Shown piece after piece: positions 36,539 through 46,101 of a DNA stretch of 64,000 nucleotides (within the stretch, counting starts at the first letter, position 1; each line of letters begins with the position of its first letter). Below the pieces are notes generated by a model. That model made no database searches, was not told the DNA's origin, and saw only the letters and a program-made list of their open reading frames with translations. The DNA comes from Paenibacillus oryzisoli. Its GTDB lineage: Bacteria; Bacillota; Bacilli; Paenibacillales; NBRC-103111. The stretch lies in contig NZ_LYPB01000085.1 in the NCBI RefSeq assembly GCF_001653565.1, forward strand, positions 69,790 through 133,789, in the 5' to 3' direction. The position numbers were made by a program, and so were the translations under genes.

Positions 36539-39500
36539 TTACATGTTCATCCCCACAACAAACTCCCGTGGCATTGCGTCCTTACAAGTAATTTCAATGA
36601 TTGTCGTATCATCATCTCCATGGTCTATGGCGAGTCGACAACCCAAATAATCATCCCTCATGACCCAATTCCCTCTCAGGATGAGCCTTATGGTAGACGG
36701 AATACTTGGCGCATGAACCCACTTGCGAGAATAAACGCTAACTTCTACTTGGTTTCCATCTTCATCGTATTGATCCCATTCCTTGCCTTCATATAAATGT
36801 AAATCAGGATCGACAGCGCTTATGATGAGTTCATCTTCTGCTTCTCGAATCATAACCATCGCAGGTGTGTCGACATCGCGAAGCCATCCCTCGTTAATTC
36901 CTGTATTTGCTTCGAACAAGGCATAAGCCGTTGTTTGGTTCGCATGGTCTTTCACAATGTGTGCGCTGCGATCTTTGCGCAGCACGGTATAGGGTGCTGA
37001 TTCCGCATGTTGCATGTCCGCGCAGAATGTTTCGATACCGTCTTGATCCGTTTTCACTAGTATCGTATATTCGTAGCTCCCTTGTTGCGGTGCACAGCCA
37101 TGCCCCAACCATGCGGCAGCAAAACTCCCTTGTGTATACGCATCGGTAGCTTGATGCTTGGAATGCTGAACGCTTCTCGATACCGACAACCTCTGTCCTG
37201 CGGGAATATAATAACCATTCTCCAAATGATCTAGAAGCCAGATGGATTCGTCCAAAACATGCTCATGGCTATAGGGGAACTCACGAATCGGGCTGTGATC
37301 ATTCACCCAAATTGGGCACTTCTGATCAGCGAGATGACTCTGAAACAGCGTTGTTTCCGTTGGATAGACCGTATTCGTGTTCTCAATATCGGAACCCAGA
37401 CAAATAATCCGATTATCGAAGAAGAAGACGGATTTGCGAGCACGGAGGCTTCCTTCATATTTGGGATGCTCATGCAGCTTCATCGCGAACATGCCGTTGC
37501 GCCCTTCCAAGTTTAATCCGCCCGCATACGTTTCATCGGAGAGCAGCATTTCTTCAAATCCACTAAAGGCATCCACGTTTCGCACGTTGGAGCGCAGTTC
37601 TGGTATTGGCTTATGCACTGTCGTTGTCCCTGGCCAGCGATTCCAATCCCAGCCATCATGATGATAGCCGCTGGCCTCATTATTAATGGGCTGGCCTTGG
37701 CTCATAATCTGCACATGTCCATGCGAAATGTACCTGCCATAGAGGTTAGCGCTGACATACGACTCGTTTGCCCACAAATAACGACTATGACCCCTTGCAC
37801 CTACAAGCCACGAGCCTCTGCGATGAATCGCCAACGCTGCGAAATTCATCGTCCAATGTCCATTCGGATCATCTTCTGGTGTAATTCCCATCTCTAGAAA
37901 CCGTTCATAGACTTCAGATTTCTCCTCGTCATGGTGCAGCCGCATATATGCCGCTGCCACCTCTTCATCAATGGGCTGTAGTCCATCAGGAGTTCCAGCT
38001 AACGCCATATATTGGAATGGCACGACTTCCAATTCCCCTTTTCCTGTAGGATGGCGAGCAGAGAGACTGACCAGCCATTCGTATTTATTCGAGTACAATC
38101 GCATGGCGAGCAGTGCTTTGCGAACAGAGCCGTGAGCAAGTTCATCTACTCGGTATGCAGTACCACTTAGCAGATAAATGACAGGCGTAACGCCGAGGAA
38201 ACCACCTATCGCATATGCGGGATAATGATTAACATGATGGTAGGCTGAACCATCTGATTTGTAGGCGGACCTTAAACCTGGCGCGGGTAATAAAGATTGG
38301 CTGAGCCACGTACTGAACGAAGTCAGCTCACGGACTTTCGCTGGGGAATCAGGCAAAATTAACAGACTTGCCAATATGCCATGAAGGGTCGTGTTGAAAA
38401 TATCAATATTCCCTTCTATCTCTTCCAGCGGTGCGTGAATGCGCCCTGCCCCACTATACCAATACATCGTTTGCTGCGTTCGCTCAAGCCGACCCGCTTG
38501 CGCTAGCTCATTTCGCATCAAGTATACAGCTGGGTAGTAATTCCGATAATTGTAACCGAAATGATGAACAGTCCCTTGGGCACTGCCGTACGTCCAGCCT
38601 TGCTCATCCAGATGATCGAGCATATCCATAAACATGACTTGCAGCTCTCGTTTCCAACTCGCTTGATCGGTAGAACGATAACAGACGGCAATGTCCATCA
38701 TGAAATCCGTGTACGCGGATAGCTGTACACCGTTCACGAGTTCTTTCCATCGTTCCCTGTCTTCCTTCGGCACATGGTCGAAGAACGGAAGGTCTATCGG
38801 CCTTCCTGATATTACATTCCCATTACGAGAAATTTCGAAGTTTGCGAACATCATCTTGATTCTCAACATGTCAGCATGGGTGACTATTCGATCCTCTAGG
38901 ATCAACTTTTCGAATCGTTCATGAGTGACCTCATGCGCCCTTTGCTGCTCAGTGGATACCGATTCAGGCATCGCATACCTAGGCGCCAATTCCTCAAATG
39001 CAAGCAAACTGAGCCAATGGGCATTCGCTTTCTGATCCCCCTCTAGATTAACTAACGGAACTTGCTTATCCCGCGTATGAAAACGAGGATCGATGCGCGT
39101 GTTCAGTACGAGCTGATTGATGTACAGCGTCCCCTCGCCGATTGACTTCGGTGCGCGAATCGTCAACTTGTCCATTTCGAGATGAGGATCCCCTTGCATG
39201 TCTCGCTCATACGCTACCCAAGCCGTACGCCACCCGCGGAAATTAAGGTGGAAGTCAAACTGACAATCCACCCCATCCTTCCGTCCAAATTGAAAAGTAA
39301 CGACATCTGCAATTGGCTCCCCGTTATAAATCCACACAACGAACGAATCTCGTTCCTGACTGATTGATCCCTCTTGATACGGACGGTAAAGAAGTGGTTC
39401 ATTCACTTGCAAATAGGAATTCGAGCTGTATGCCCATTGCAGACTATGCTTACCGTATTTGTAATAGCGCTCACTTATAGCTAAGTGTGAACTCCTATCA

Positions 39501-39547
39501 CAGACCAAATGCGGTGGGATTTCATTGTCGAATACTAATATCTTCAT
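36539..39547 (-). CDS. Chondroitinase ABC-like PL8 lyase, apparently cytoplasmic
   Basis: 1002 aa from the ATG at 39547 (GGTGGAG five bases upstream); a GTG six bases earlier would overlap that site. Domain order is that of chondroitin ABC lyases: N-terminal jelly-roll (about 1-200), helical catalytic domain (about 210-560), then beta-sandwich domains. The catalytic pair is H438 and Y445 in HVNHYPAY, aligning with His501 and Tyr508 of the Proteus enzyme (HEGNYPGY). No signal peptide is seen, unlike Proteus chondroitinase ABC. It lies directly between the binding protein and the secreted PL8 (16 bp), so it probably cuts imported, partly degraded chains. Polymer identity is inferred. Confidence 0.88.
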   Translation of the reverse strand: MKILVFDNEIPPHLVCDRSSHLAISERYYKYGKHSLQWAYSSNSYLQVNEPLLYRPYQEGSISQERDSFVVWIYNGEPIADVVTFQFGRKDGVDCQFDFHLNFRGWRTAWVAYERDMQGDPHLEMDKLTIRAPKSIGEGTLYINQLVLNTRIDPRFHTRDKQVPLVNLEGDQKANAHWLSLLAFEELAPRYAMPESVSTEQQRAHEVTHERFEKLILEDRIVTHADMLRIKMMFANFEISRNGNVISGRPIDLPFFDHVPKEDRERWKELVNGVQLSAYTDFMMDIAVCYRSTDQASWKRELQVMFMDMLDHLDEQGWTYGSAQGTVHHFGYNYRNYYPAVYLMRNELAQAGRLERTQQTMYWYSGAGRIHAPLEEIEGNIDIFNTTLHGILASLLILPDSPAKVRELTSFSTWLSQSLLPAPGLRSAYKSDGSAYHHVNHYPAYAIGGFLGVTPVIYLLSGTAYRVDELAHGSVRKALLAMRLYSNKYEWLVSLSARHPTGKGELEVVPFQYMALAGTPDGLQPIDEEVAAAYMRLHHDEEKSEVYERFLEMGITPEDDPNGHWTMNFAALAIHRRGSWLVGARGHSRYLWANESYVSANLYGRYISHGHVQIMSQGQPINNEASGYHHDGWDWNRWPGTTTVHKPIPELRSNVRNVDAFSGFEEMLLSDETYAGGLNLEGRNGMFAMKLHEHPKYEGSLRARKSVFFFDNRIICLGSDIENTNTVYPTETTLFQSHLADQKCPIWVNDHSPIREFPYSHEHVLDESIWLLDHLENGYYIPAGQRLSVSRSVQHSKHQATDAYTQGSFAAAWLGHGCAPQQGSYEYTILVKTDQDGIETFCADMQHAESAPYTVLRKDRSAHIVKDHANQTTAYALFEANTGINEGWLRDVDTPAMVMIREAEDELIISAVDPDLHLYEGKEWDQYDEDGNQVEVSVYSRKWVHAPSIPSTIRLILRGNWVMRDDYLGCRLAIDHGDDDTTIIEITCKDAMPREFVVGMNM

Positions 39548-39568
39548 GCTCACTCCACCTAACTGTCG

Positions 39569-41206
39569 TTATTTGGCAGCCTGATAGCGGTCATATACCG
39601 TTTGGTAAATTTTCATCATTTTATCCAGACCCATATCGTTCAACTTCTTCACGTAGTCGTCCCATTCTTTGTCAATGCCGCCTGACATCATCCATTTGGC
39701 ATACATCTTGCTAACGTAAGCATCCACATCCGTCAAATAACGTGAGATTTGATCATTTTCTTCAGCAGTGAAATAGGCTTTCGGGAATGAATCGTTGACA
39801 AGAAATGGCGCATAAACGTTGTCAATATCGATTTTAGTCCGTTTGCCTGAAGCAGCAGCTACAGCCATGTCACTTGCTGCTTTCGTAGTAGCCCATACGG
39901 AATATGCCGTTGGAGGTACTTGTTTGAAATCATCTTCATTCGCCCCTGTTGGAAGATTAACAACTTCGTACTTGCCATCCGATCGTTCTTTCAAGCTCTG
40001 GCCGCCGATCACACCTCTGCTAAGCTGCATAGAATTTTTCGGATCATACATGTTATCGATCCAACGAATGGTGGCTTCGGGATTCTTATTCACATTCGTA
40101 ATCGCGAATGAACCTCTTAGCAGTATTCCTGCAGGGTACTCCGCCCACACGGGTTTCTGTCCCGCTGGCCCTTTCAGTGGTGGTAGAGAAACGTAATCTT
40201 GGTTTGCCGGATTCCAGTCGAATGCGACGCCTACGATCCCTTTAGCAGTTTTGGCATTGAACACTTTGGCATCCTGCGTAAAGCTTTCCTGATCAACCAA
40301 GCCCTCGGAAATCAATTTGTTAACATATTGGATGGCTGCCTTATACTCCGGTTGAACTGCCGTATAGATCACTTTGTTATTCTCTACGGACAAATGATTG
40401 TTACCCGCTTTGTGAACATCACGATCGATGCGACCGAAAGCCCCGAACAAGGAGTTCACATCATTATTCCAATTTTGCAGAAAGGACATCGGAATCTGAT
40501 CCTTCTTGTTGTTGCCTCCAACATCGTTCTCTTTGAAAGCTTTCAAAGTTTGATACAATTCGTCCGTTGTCGTCGGCATAGGCAACTTCAACTCATCTAA
40601 CCATTTCTTGTTAATGAACATCGTTGATTTCGTTCTTGAATATGTTTCATCAATGGTCGGCAGTGAATAGATATGTCCATCCGGTGCCGTTAACTGCTTT
40701 TTGTACACGGGATTATCTTGCAGCAGCTTCTTTACATTCGGCGCGTACGTATCGATATAGCCTTCCAATGGAATGAGAATACCCTGAGAACCATATTTAA
40801 CTACATCCGTATCTTCGCTCAAAATACCATGTGCATAGAAGGCGTCCGGCAGCTCGCCGCCGGCAAACAGCAGGTTTTTCTTCTCTTGCCAACTGCTTCC
40901 CGGTGTCAGATTCCAATTGATGTGGATGTTCGTTTTGGCTTCGATATCCTGGAAGAACTTATAATCATTCAAGTCTTTGCCTGATGGTGGTTTGAAAGCA
41001 GCAATGTTTAAGGTTAACTTCTCTTTGGCAATTGGAAAGTCGGTTACGTTAAGATTGCTCGGTACTTGCGCTGTCGTAGCTTGCTGACCGTCAACCGTTC
41101 CTGCCTCCTTCTCTCCGCATCCTGCAAGCCCAACAGCCATACTTACTGTGAGAGCAACTGTACTTAATCCCCATTTATGATTCATATTTCGCACCATACC
41201 TTCCAA
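39569..41206 (-). CDS. Extracellular solute-binding lipoprotein, LplA type (importer 2)
   Basis: 545 aa as the longest frame, opening with TTG. An ATG at 41185 gives a more usual lipoprotein start (MNHKWGL...), with lipidated Cys23 in GLAGC. GGAAGG lies 13 bases before that ATG, so the exact start is uncertain. The mature part is a large family-1 binding protein with the typical end DDYVKKLNDMGLDKMMKIYQTVYDRYQ. It feeds the two permeases encoded just upstream and probably binds uronate-containing oligosaccharides produced by the secreted PL8. Confidence 0.92.
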   Translation of the reverse strand: MEGMVRNMNHKWGLSTVALTVSMAVGLAGCGEKEAGTVDGQQATTAQVPSNLNVTDFPIAKEKLTLNIAAFKPPSGKDLNDYKFFQDIEAKTNIHINWNLTPGSSWQEKKNLLFAGGELPDAFYAHGILSEDTDVVKYGSQGILIPLEGYIDTYAPNVKKLLQDNPVYKKQLTAPDGHIYSLPTIDETYSRTKSTMFINKKWLDELKLPMPTTTDELYQTLKAFKENDVGGNNKKDQIPMSFLQNWNNDVNSLFGAFGRIDRDVHKAGNNHLSVENNKVIYTAVQPEYKAAIQYVNKLISEGLVDQESFTQDAKVFNAKTAKGIVGVAFDWNPANQDYVSLPPLKGPAGQKPVWAEYPAGILLRGSFAITNVNKNPEATIRWIDNMYDPKNSMQLSRGVIGGQSLKERSDGKYEVVNLPTGANEDDFKQVPPTAYSVWATTKAASDMAVAAASGKRTKIDIDNVYAPFLVNDSFPKAYFTAEENDQISRYLTDVDAYVSKMYAKWMMSGGIDKEWDDYVKKLNDMGLDKMMKIYQTVYDRYQAAK

Positions 41207-41245
41207 TTAGATAATAGTTTACTTGATCAAATCTGAGTTCTGTGA

Positions 41246-42130
41246 CTATCCTTTTAATGAACCCACTAACGCGCCTTTCACGAAATATCTCTGAAGAAAC
41301 GGGTACAAGATCATCATAGGTAGACTGGAAACGATAATAATTGCGTATTTCATCAACTCTAGCTTTTTTTGCTGCTCTTGGGATCCGTCCATTAAATTCT
41401 GAAGGTCTGAACCTTCGTTCATAATGAGGATGTTCCGCAAAATAATTTGCAGCGGCTGCAAGCCGTTGCTTTTCAAATAAATCAACGCTTGGAAATAGGA
41501 ATTCCAATGCCCTACGGCATAGAAGAGCACCATCACAGCGACAATCGGCATTGCCAACGGAATGGCAATTTTCACAAAAAACTTAATGTTCGAGCAGCCA
41601 TCAATCATGGCCGATTCGAGCACCTCCGTTGGTACGTTAGATTGAAAAAATGTGCGAACAATGATGACATTAAAGACCGATACCGCATTGGGAAGAATCA
41701 TGGCCCAGGTTGTATTTAGAATACCGAGATCTTTCACTAGCAGATACGTTGGAATCAGCCCACCACCGAAGAACATCGTAAATACAAGCAGGAACATGAA
41801 GACATTTCTTCCGACGAGATCTGTTCTGGAAAGGGCGTAACCGGCCATAACGGTCAGCACAACATTTAGTGTCGTGCCGGTAACGGTGTACCATAATGAA
41901 TTTTTAAAACCAATCCAAATGGTCGCATCGGCAAACAACCTTTTATACCCATCCCATGTCAGTTCTTGAGGAAAAAATAATAGCTTTCCCGAGTAAACCA
42001 CATCTGGATTTGTTACAGAAGCCGTAACAACAAAATAAAGCGGATAGAGAACAAGTAGGAGCAGCATGACAATCAACGAATAATTGATAACATCGAAGGT
42101 CATGTCCGTCCTATTTTTAGCCAGCTTCAT
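41246..42130 (-). CDS. Carbohydrate ABC transporter permease, YtcP/LplC type (importer 2)
   Basis: 294 aa with six membrane segments. The EAA loop reads LESAMIDGCSNIKFFVKIAIPLAMP, and the C-terminus ends FLQRYFVKGALVGSLKG, the family end. It lies 18 bp after the LplB-type permease. As with importer 1, the ATPase is missing from the cluster. Confidence 0.93.
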   Translation of the reverse strand: MKLAKNRTDMTFDVINYSLIVMLLLLVLYPLYFVVTASVTNPDVVYSGKLLFFPQELTWDGYKRLFADATIWIGFKNSLWYTVTGTTLNVVLTVMAGYALSRTDLVGRNVFMFLLVFTMFFGGGLIPTYLLVKDLGILNTTWAMILPNAVSVFNVIIVRTFFQSNVPTEVLESAMIDGCSNIKFFVKIAIPLAMPIVAVMVLFYAVGHWNSYFQALIYLKSNGLQPLQIILRNILIMNEGSDLQNLMDGSQEQQKKLELMKYAIIIVSSLPMMILYPFLQRYFVKGALVGSLKG

Positions 42131-42148
42131 ACATTTCCCTCCACCCTT

Positions 42149-43054
42149 TTACCATAAGCTCGTTTGTTTTAACGATTTGGCAATTTGGTTCACGCTAATT
42201 AATAAAATGAAGTTAATAACGGTATTGAACAACCCAATCGCAGAAGAATAGCTGTACTGGGCTTGTACTAGTCCTGCTTTATACACGTAAGTTTGAATTG
42301 TCTCGGATGAATCAATGTTGAGTTGATTTTGCATCAAATACACTTTCTCGAAGCCTACGCTCATCATATGACCCATATTCATGATCAGCATAATGATCAC
42401 GGTCGGTAGAATCGCCGGGATATCGATGTGGAAGACACGCTGTAGTTTCGTTGCCCCGTCGACAACCGCTGCCTCATGATACTCTGGATTCACAGACGTC
42501 AGTGCTGCCAGATAAATGATCGTTCCCCAGCCTATATTTTGCCAAATGCCGGAGAAGACGAACACCGTCTTGAACCAGTCTGCGCTGCCCATAAAAAAGA
42601 TAGGTTCGATGTTGAATACACCTAACAGGCTGTTTACTGCACCTGTTTTGGGAGATAGAAGCAAATACACAATCCCGACGACAACAACGGTTGAGATAAA
42701 ATGCGGCGCATATGTAACCGTTTGCACAAGACGTTTGAATCGCTCATTAGTCAGTTGATTAATCATTAGCGCCAAGAGGACTGGAGCAGGGAATGCGACG
42801 AGCAGCTCAAAGATACTGATGCCCAGCGTGTTTTTGATAATTGTTCCCAGTTGATACGACTGAAAGAAGCGCTCAAAATTATCGAACCCCACCCAAGGAC
42901 TACCCATGATTCCTTTAATCGGATTGAAATTTTTAAATGCGATTTGCACACCATACATGGGGACATAATGAAAAATAATAAAGTAAGCAAGCGTGGGCAG
43001 CAGTAGCAAGTATAAATCATAGTTACGAATGATTCGTTTGATCGTGAATGACAT
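42149..43054 (-). CDS. Sugar ABC transporter permease, LplB type (importer 2)
   Basis: 301 aa, six membrane segments starting at YDLYLLLLPTLAYFIIFHYVPMYGVQIAF. The EAA loop is HEAAVVDGATKLQRVFHIDIPAILP, and the C-terminus reads NQIAKSLKQTSLW. First gene of the importer 2 operon, 168 bp downstream of the AraC sensor-regulator; the intervening DNA carries direct repeats that may be the activator site. Confidence 0.93.
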   Translation of the reverse strand: MSFTIKRIIRNYDLYLLLLPTLAYFIIFHYVPMYGVQIAFKNFNPIKGIMGSPWVGFDNFERFFQSYQLGTIIKNTLGISIFELLVAFPAPVLLALMINQLTNERFKRLVQTVTYAPHFISTVVVVGIVYLLLSPKTGAVNSLLGVFNIEPIFFMGSADWFKTVFVFSGIWQNIGWGTIIYLAALTSVNPEYHEAAVVDGATKLQRVFHIDIPAILPTVIIMLIMNMGHMMSVGFEKVYLMQNQLNIDSSETIQTYVYKAGLVQAQYSYSSAIGLFNTVINFILLISVNQIAKSLKQTSLW

Positions 43055-43172
43055 GTTGTTATCACCTCCGCTGGATCTTCATGGTTGTATCTAACCATCC
43101 CCACGGCCATTGGTAAATAAGTGAAATCGCCAATCCACGTATGCTAAATTTATAGAGCGCACAATTGACAGC

Positions 43173-43204
43173 CCGATATGCCAAATTTGAACCACCTATA
43201 TGCC
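43173..43204 (-). promoter_or_regulatory. Direct repeat, candidate AraC site for importer 2
   Basis: CCGATATGCC (43173-43182) and CCTATATGCC (43195-43204) are direct repeats differing at one base with a 22-bp period, two helical turns, as expected for AraC dimers. A partial third copy shares TATGCYAAATTT (43140-43151 and 43177-43188). They lie upstream of the LplB-type permease start. Confidence 0.5.
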
Positions 43205-43222
43205 GTTTTCAGCTTATGCAAC

Positions 43223-45481
43223 CTATTTCACTTGCTTTCGATATTCGCCAGGTGTTAGACCCACTTGCCCTTTGAACGTACGAATAAAGCTAGACACATC
43301 ATAATAGCCAATCTGTTGGACAATCTCCTTGACAGATAGGTTAGGGTTTCCGAGCAATCGTTTGGCCTGTTCGATTCTTATCTCTTTCAAATATTCCAAG
43401 GCCGTTCTACCTGTCTGTTCTTTATAATAGCGGCTCAAATAGGACAGGGAGAGCGTGAAGTGCTCGGCAATTTTTTGCACAGAAAAATCATTATCACTAT
43501 AGTGTTGGAGCATGTACTGGTTGATTTGGTCGATCATTACGGCAGGGGATGCCGATTTGGGCTCATCAAGGGAAAGACATAATGTGGTGCAAGCGGTCGT
43601 GAGTACATCCGCAATTTCATCTAATGTTGTATAATCGCTCAATGTTAAAATGTCTGGTAAACTATCGATTGCGCTTCCTGCTCTTCTCTTCTCTAAGCAT
43701 GTACTGAACTTATGAATCATGTCATAACACAGCTCTTTGGCAATAAATAGTGTCATCCCGCTTTGTTTCATTGTCATAGCGATGTGTTCGACGCAACTAG
43801 TAATCTGAGTGACTTCCCCACGCTGCAGTACGATTTCTAATTCATCTAGTACACGTCTAGGATTCAACAAATCAGCATGATCATGTGCCATGAGGTCATC
43901 GAAGAAGATCACTCGCTGATTGCCTTTGATCATTTTATAATCAATCGCCGTTGATGCTTCCAAGTAGGAACGCCCCACTTGCGTCAGTTCCCGATAGCCA
44001 TTGCCAATCCCCAACGTAATCGGGATATCAAACATTTTACTCAGATGTTCATGCAACTCATTCAACCACAGCTTGCGTTCCAAGGGATTGCCTCCCCAAG
44101 ACACAATAAAAATCGCTCTTCGTTCTTCTAAGCTGCTCTTTACATGACCGACCGCTTCTCCACCGAACTGCCGCTCTACTTCTGCAATCAACGGCTCTCT
44201 ATAGAACAATTGGGAAACGGGGAGCTCTAAGATCATCACCATAATGTCTGGAAAAGGAAACATAACTCCAACCTCTTCCCCCCGTTCGTTCACGTCGTCT
44301 AGTGTTTGAAATTCTCCCCTCAATACATGTCCGAGAAAATGGTCTCTTACAGCAGAACGATTCTCCTCCAACTTGCGCCCTAAGGATCGGTTTGAGTCGG
44401 CAATATCGTTGATCATAGAACCAATTGCTTCGAATACGTTTGATTTGTGAATGGAGTGACCTCGAAATGTTTCTACCAAAGCAGCTAACTTTTTTATCGG
44501 GTTGTAATTGAATACCATTACGATGTAAACGAATACGCTTCCAATAACGAAAATAAATAGCAAATAACTCATCCATTTGACAATGGCTTGATTGACAGGG
44601 GCAACGACAGAAGCATAAGGCAGCATAATCGCATAGGTCAAGCCACTTTGCGTTGATTTCTGAGTGGAAATCACGTACTTCCCATCGTGAAATTCTTGCA
44701 TATACCGTTTGTCGACCCCGTCTACAATTTGCTTATAAAGGTCGGCGGATTTCAAGTAATCCTCCTGTTTATAAGCCGATATTACCCTGCCTGACGAATC
44801 GAAAACGATTGCGTTTCCACTCGGCAGTACTTGATCTGGATTGAGTCCTTTGAGCAACGTATCTTCTTTTAACTCAAATAACACCGTACCATACGGTTGT
44901 TGGTTCCTTATCGGAATTGGCACGATGTATGAAATCAAACGTTGTGTGGGTAACCCTTCCATCTTAACGTCCTCTGCCGGTCGAAGCGTGGTTGTGTTCA
45001 CATGGTTTAAATCATCCTTAAATTGTTCTGCGTTCCACTGAGCAAAGTGGTAAAATTGGCTGGCAAAATCATTGACCCGATAAGTGCTTAACGACGTATA
45101 TAGCGTCTCAGATCCGCGGATATGCAGGATAATCTCACGAATACTGTCATCGAGAACTTTACTTTCCAGTATCTTTTTCCCTTGATAGCTGCTAAACATA
45201 TCCGCTTGTGCAAGTAGATACGGTGACAGCTCTGGGGCTTCCGTTATTTGATTAGCGATTTTATTCATCAAAATAAGTTTGTTATCTACTTCCCGTTGGA
45301 GGCTGTTCAGAAGTGATTGGTTGTTTCGCTCTACTTCGTCCCCTACAATCGTAGATAATTGAAAGTACCCTGTCATTCCTAGAAAAAGCATAGGCAGCAA
45401 CAGCAGCAATGCAAAAGAAAACAAATAACGGTTAAACACCGTCATCACCCTGCGTCTATATCTCGGTAACTTCAGTATCAT
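43223..45481 (-). CDS. Membrane-bound AraC-family sensor-regulator (importer 2)
   Basis: 752 aa. Membrane segments near residues 17-38 and about 300-322 frame an extracellular Cache-like region. A cytoplasmic linker follows and the C-terminal double helix-turn-helix ends SSFIRTFKGQVGLTPGEYRKQVK. The layout matches the regulator at 9000-11315 (YesN-like), though sequences differ clearly. It is encoded directly upstream of the importer 2-PL8 operon on the same strand and most likely activates it on binding of an extracellular cue. No terminator is evident between the two. Confidence 0.9.
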   Translation of the reverse strand: MILKLPRYRRRVMTVFNRYLFSFALLLLLPMLFLGMTGYFQLSTIVGDEVERNNQSLLNSLQREVDNKLILMNKIANQITEAPELSPYLLAQADMFSSYQGKKILESKVLDDSIREIILHIRGSETLYTSLSTYRVNDFASQFYHFAQWNAEQFKDDLNHVNTTTLRPAEDVKMEGLPTQRLISYIVPIPIRNQQPYGTVLFELKEDTLLKGLNPDQVLPSGNAIVFDSSGRVISAYKQEDYLKSADLYKQIVDGVDKRYMQEFHDGKYVISTQKSTQSGLTYAIMLPYASVVAPVNQAIVKWMSYLLFIFVIGSVFVYIVMVFNYNPIKKLAALVETFRGHSIHKSNVFEAIGSMINDIADSNRSLGRKLEENRSAVRDHFLGHVLRGEFQTLDDVNERGEEVGVMFPFPDIMVMILELPVSQLFYREPLIAEVERQFGGEAVGHVKSSLEERRAIFIVSWGGNPLERKLWLNELHEHLSKMFDIPITLGIGNGYRELTQVGRSYLEASTAIDYKMIKGNQRVIFFDDLMAHDHADLLNPRRVLDELEIVLQRGEVTQITSCVEHIAMTMKQSGMTLFIAKELCYDMIHKFSTCLEKRRAGSAIDSLPDILTLSDYTTLDEIADVLTTACTTLCLSLDEPKSASPAVMIDQINQYMLQHYSDNDFSVQKIAEHFTLSLSYLSRYYKEQTGRTALEYLKEIRIEQAKRLLGNPNLSVKEIVQQIGYYDVSSFIRTFKGQVGLTPGEYRKQVK

Positions 45482-45633
45482 TGTTTATGTTCATCCTTTG
45501 GGCTGTGACATGAACTTATGCTTCTCATTATGCCTAGTTTCACGAAATTCCAATAGGTGAATGTTTTATACCCCTGTACATGATGAGCGATATCCTTTAT
45601 ACAGCCATGGACAGCCGCGCTATAGTGATGAAA

Positions 45634-45671
45634 AAACAGTTAGTATCCGCTTAAGCGGATGCTAACTGTTT
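45634..45671 (-). terminator. Terminator of the importer 3-sulfatase-GH88 operon
   Basis: A 17-bp stem with one G-T pair (45634-45650 with 45655-45671), 4-base loop, followed by TTTCATCAC on the minus strand (the stem itself ends in TTT). It lies 430 bp beyond the GH88 stop, so the repeats in between may be transcribed as a long 3' region. Confidence 0.8.
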
Positions 45672-45699
45672 AGTGTGGGAGATGGTAGATCCCATTGCT

Positions 45700-45771
45700 T
45701 TCTACTTCTACTTCTACTTCTACTTCTACTTCTACTTCTACTTCTACTTCTACTTTTACTTTTACTTCTAC
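45700..45771. repeat. TTCTAC hexanucleotide tandem array
   Basis: Twelve consecutive 6-bp units: nine exact TTCTAC (45700-45753), two TTTTAC, then one more TTCTAC. It lies in an intergenic region, probably inside the GH88 operon 3' region. Units of six do not shift a frame, but there is no gene here. Confidence 0.95.
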
Positions 45772-45811
45772 CTCTTACTTCAACAAACAAACCTTCCTCC
45801 ACCACTACAAA

Positions 45812-46006
45812 CAAATTAAATGGATTTTATGTTGTTATTTCTGCTGGATTCAGCCCTTTTGGAACATTAGATGGATTTTCTACAGTTAATTCCCTCTACA
45901 AACCACCAATTCGCCATTTTAACTCAAATTAGATGTACTTTTTCCATTTAATTGCTAAATTTCTGTCTAAACGGCTAGATTAGCTGTACTTTTTACATCT
46001 ATTTGA
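45812..46006. repeat. Dispersed AT-rich repeat cluster, copy A
   Basis: Units around the motif TGTACTTTTT.CAT: at 45934 (TGTACTTTTTCCATTTAA) and 45985 (TGTACTTTTTACATCTATTT), 51 bp apart. Related inverted forms (AATTAAATGGATTTTATG near 45812; TTAGATGGATTTTCTACAG near 45867) precede them. The same motif occurs at 54301-54490. Confidence 0.6.
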
Positions 46007-46032
46007 AAGCTAGCTACTCAATTGAGCACTAC

Positions 46033-46056
46033 TTCTGCTTCTACTTCTACTTCTAC
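46033..46056. repeat. Second short TTCTAC cluster
   Basis: One TTCTGC and three TTCTAC units, 262 bp from the main array and in the same orientation, on the other side of the AT-rich repeats. Confidence 0.85.
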
Positions 46057-46101
46057 TCCACCAACACTTCAACCAGCCAGGACTTCACACATTTAACGAC
46101 C

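Larger units (their letters stand above)
45482..46101. other. Intergenic region, 620 bp, with terminator and two repeat types
   Basis: No credible gene. From left to right it holds the upstream region of the AraC regulator, a strong minus-strand terminator (45634-45671), a TTCTAC hexamer array, a set of AT-rich dispersed repeats and a second short TTCTAC cluster next to the GH88 stop. The frames that cross the array translate to poly-Leu or Ser-Thr repeats and are not genes. Confidence 0.7.

Noticed and set aside
45700..45771. Tandem array considered as CRISPR
   Set aside because: Units are 6 bp and contiguous with no spacers, and there are no cas genes nearby.
45675..45932. Poly-Leu protein and overlapping Ser-Thr repeat protein
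   Set aside because: Both are only the translation of the TTCTAC array in different frames; there is no ribosome site, and a terminator hairpin overlaps the region.
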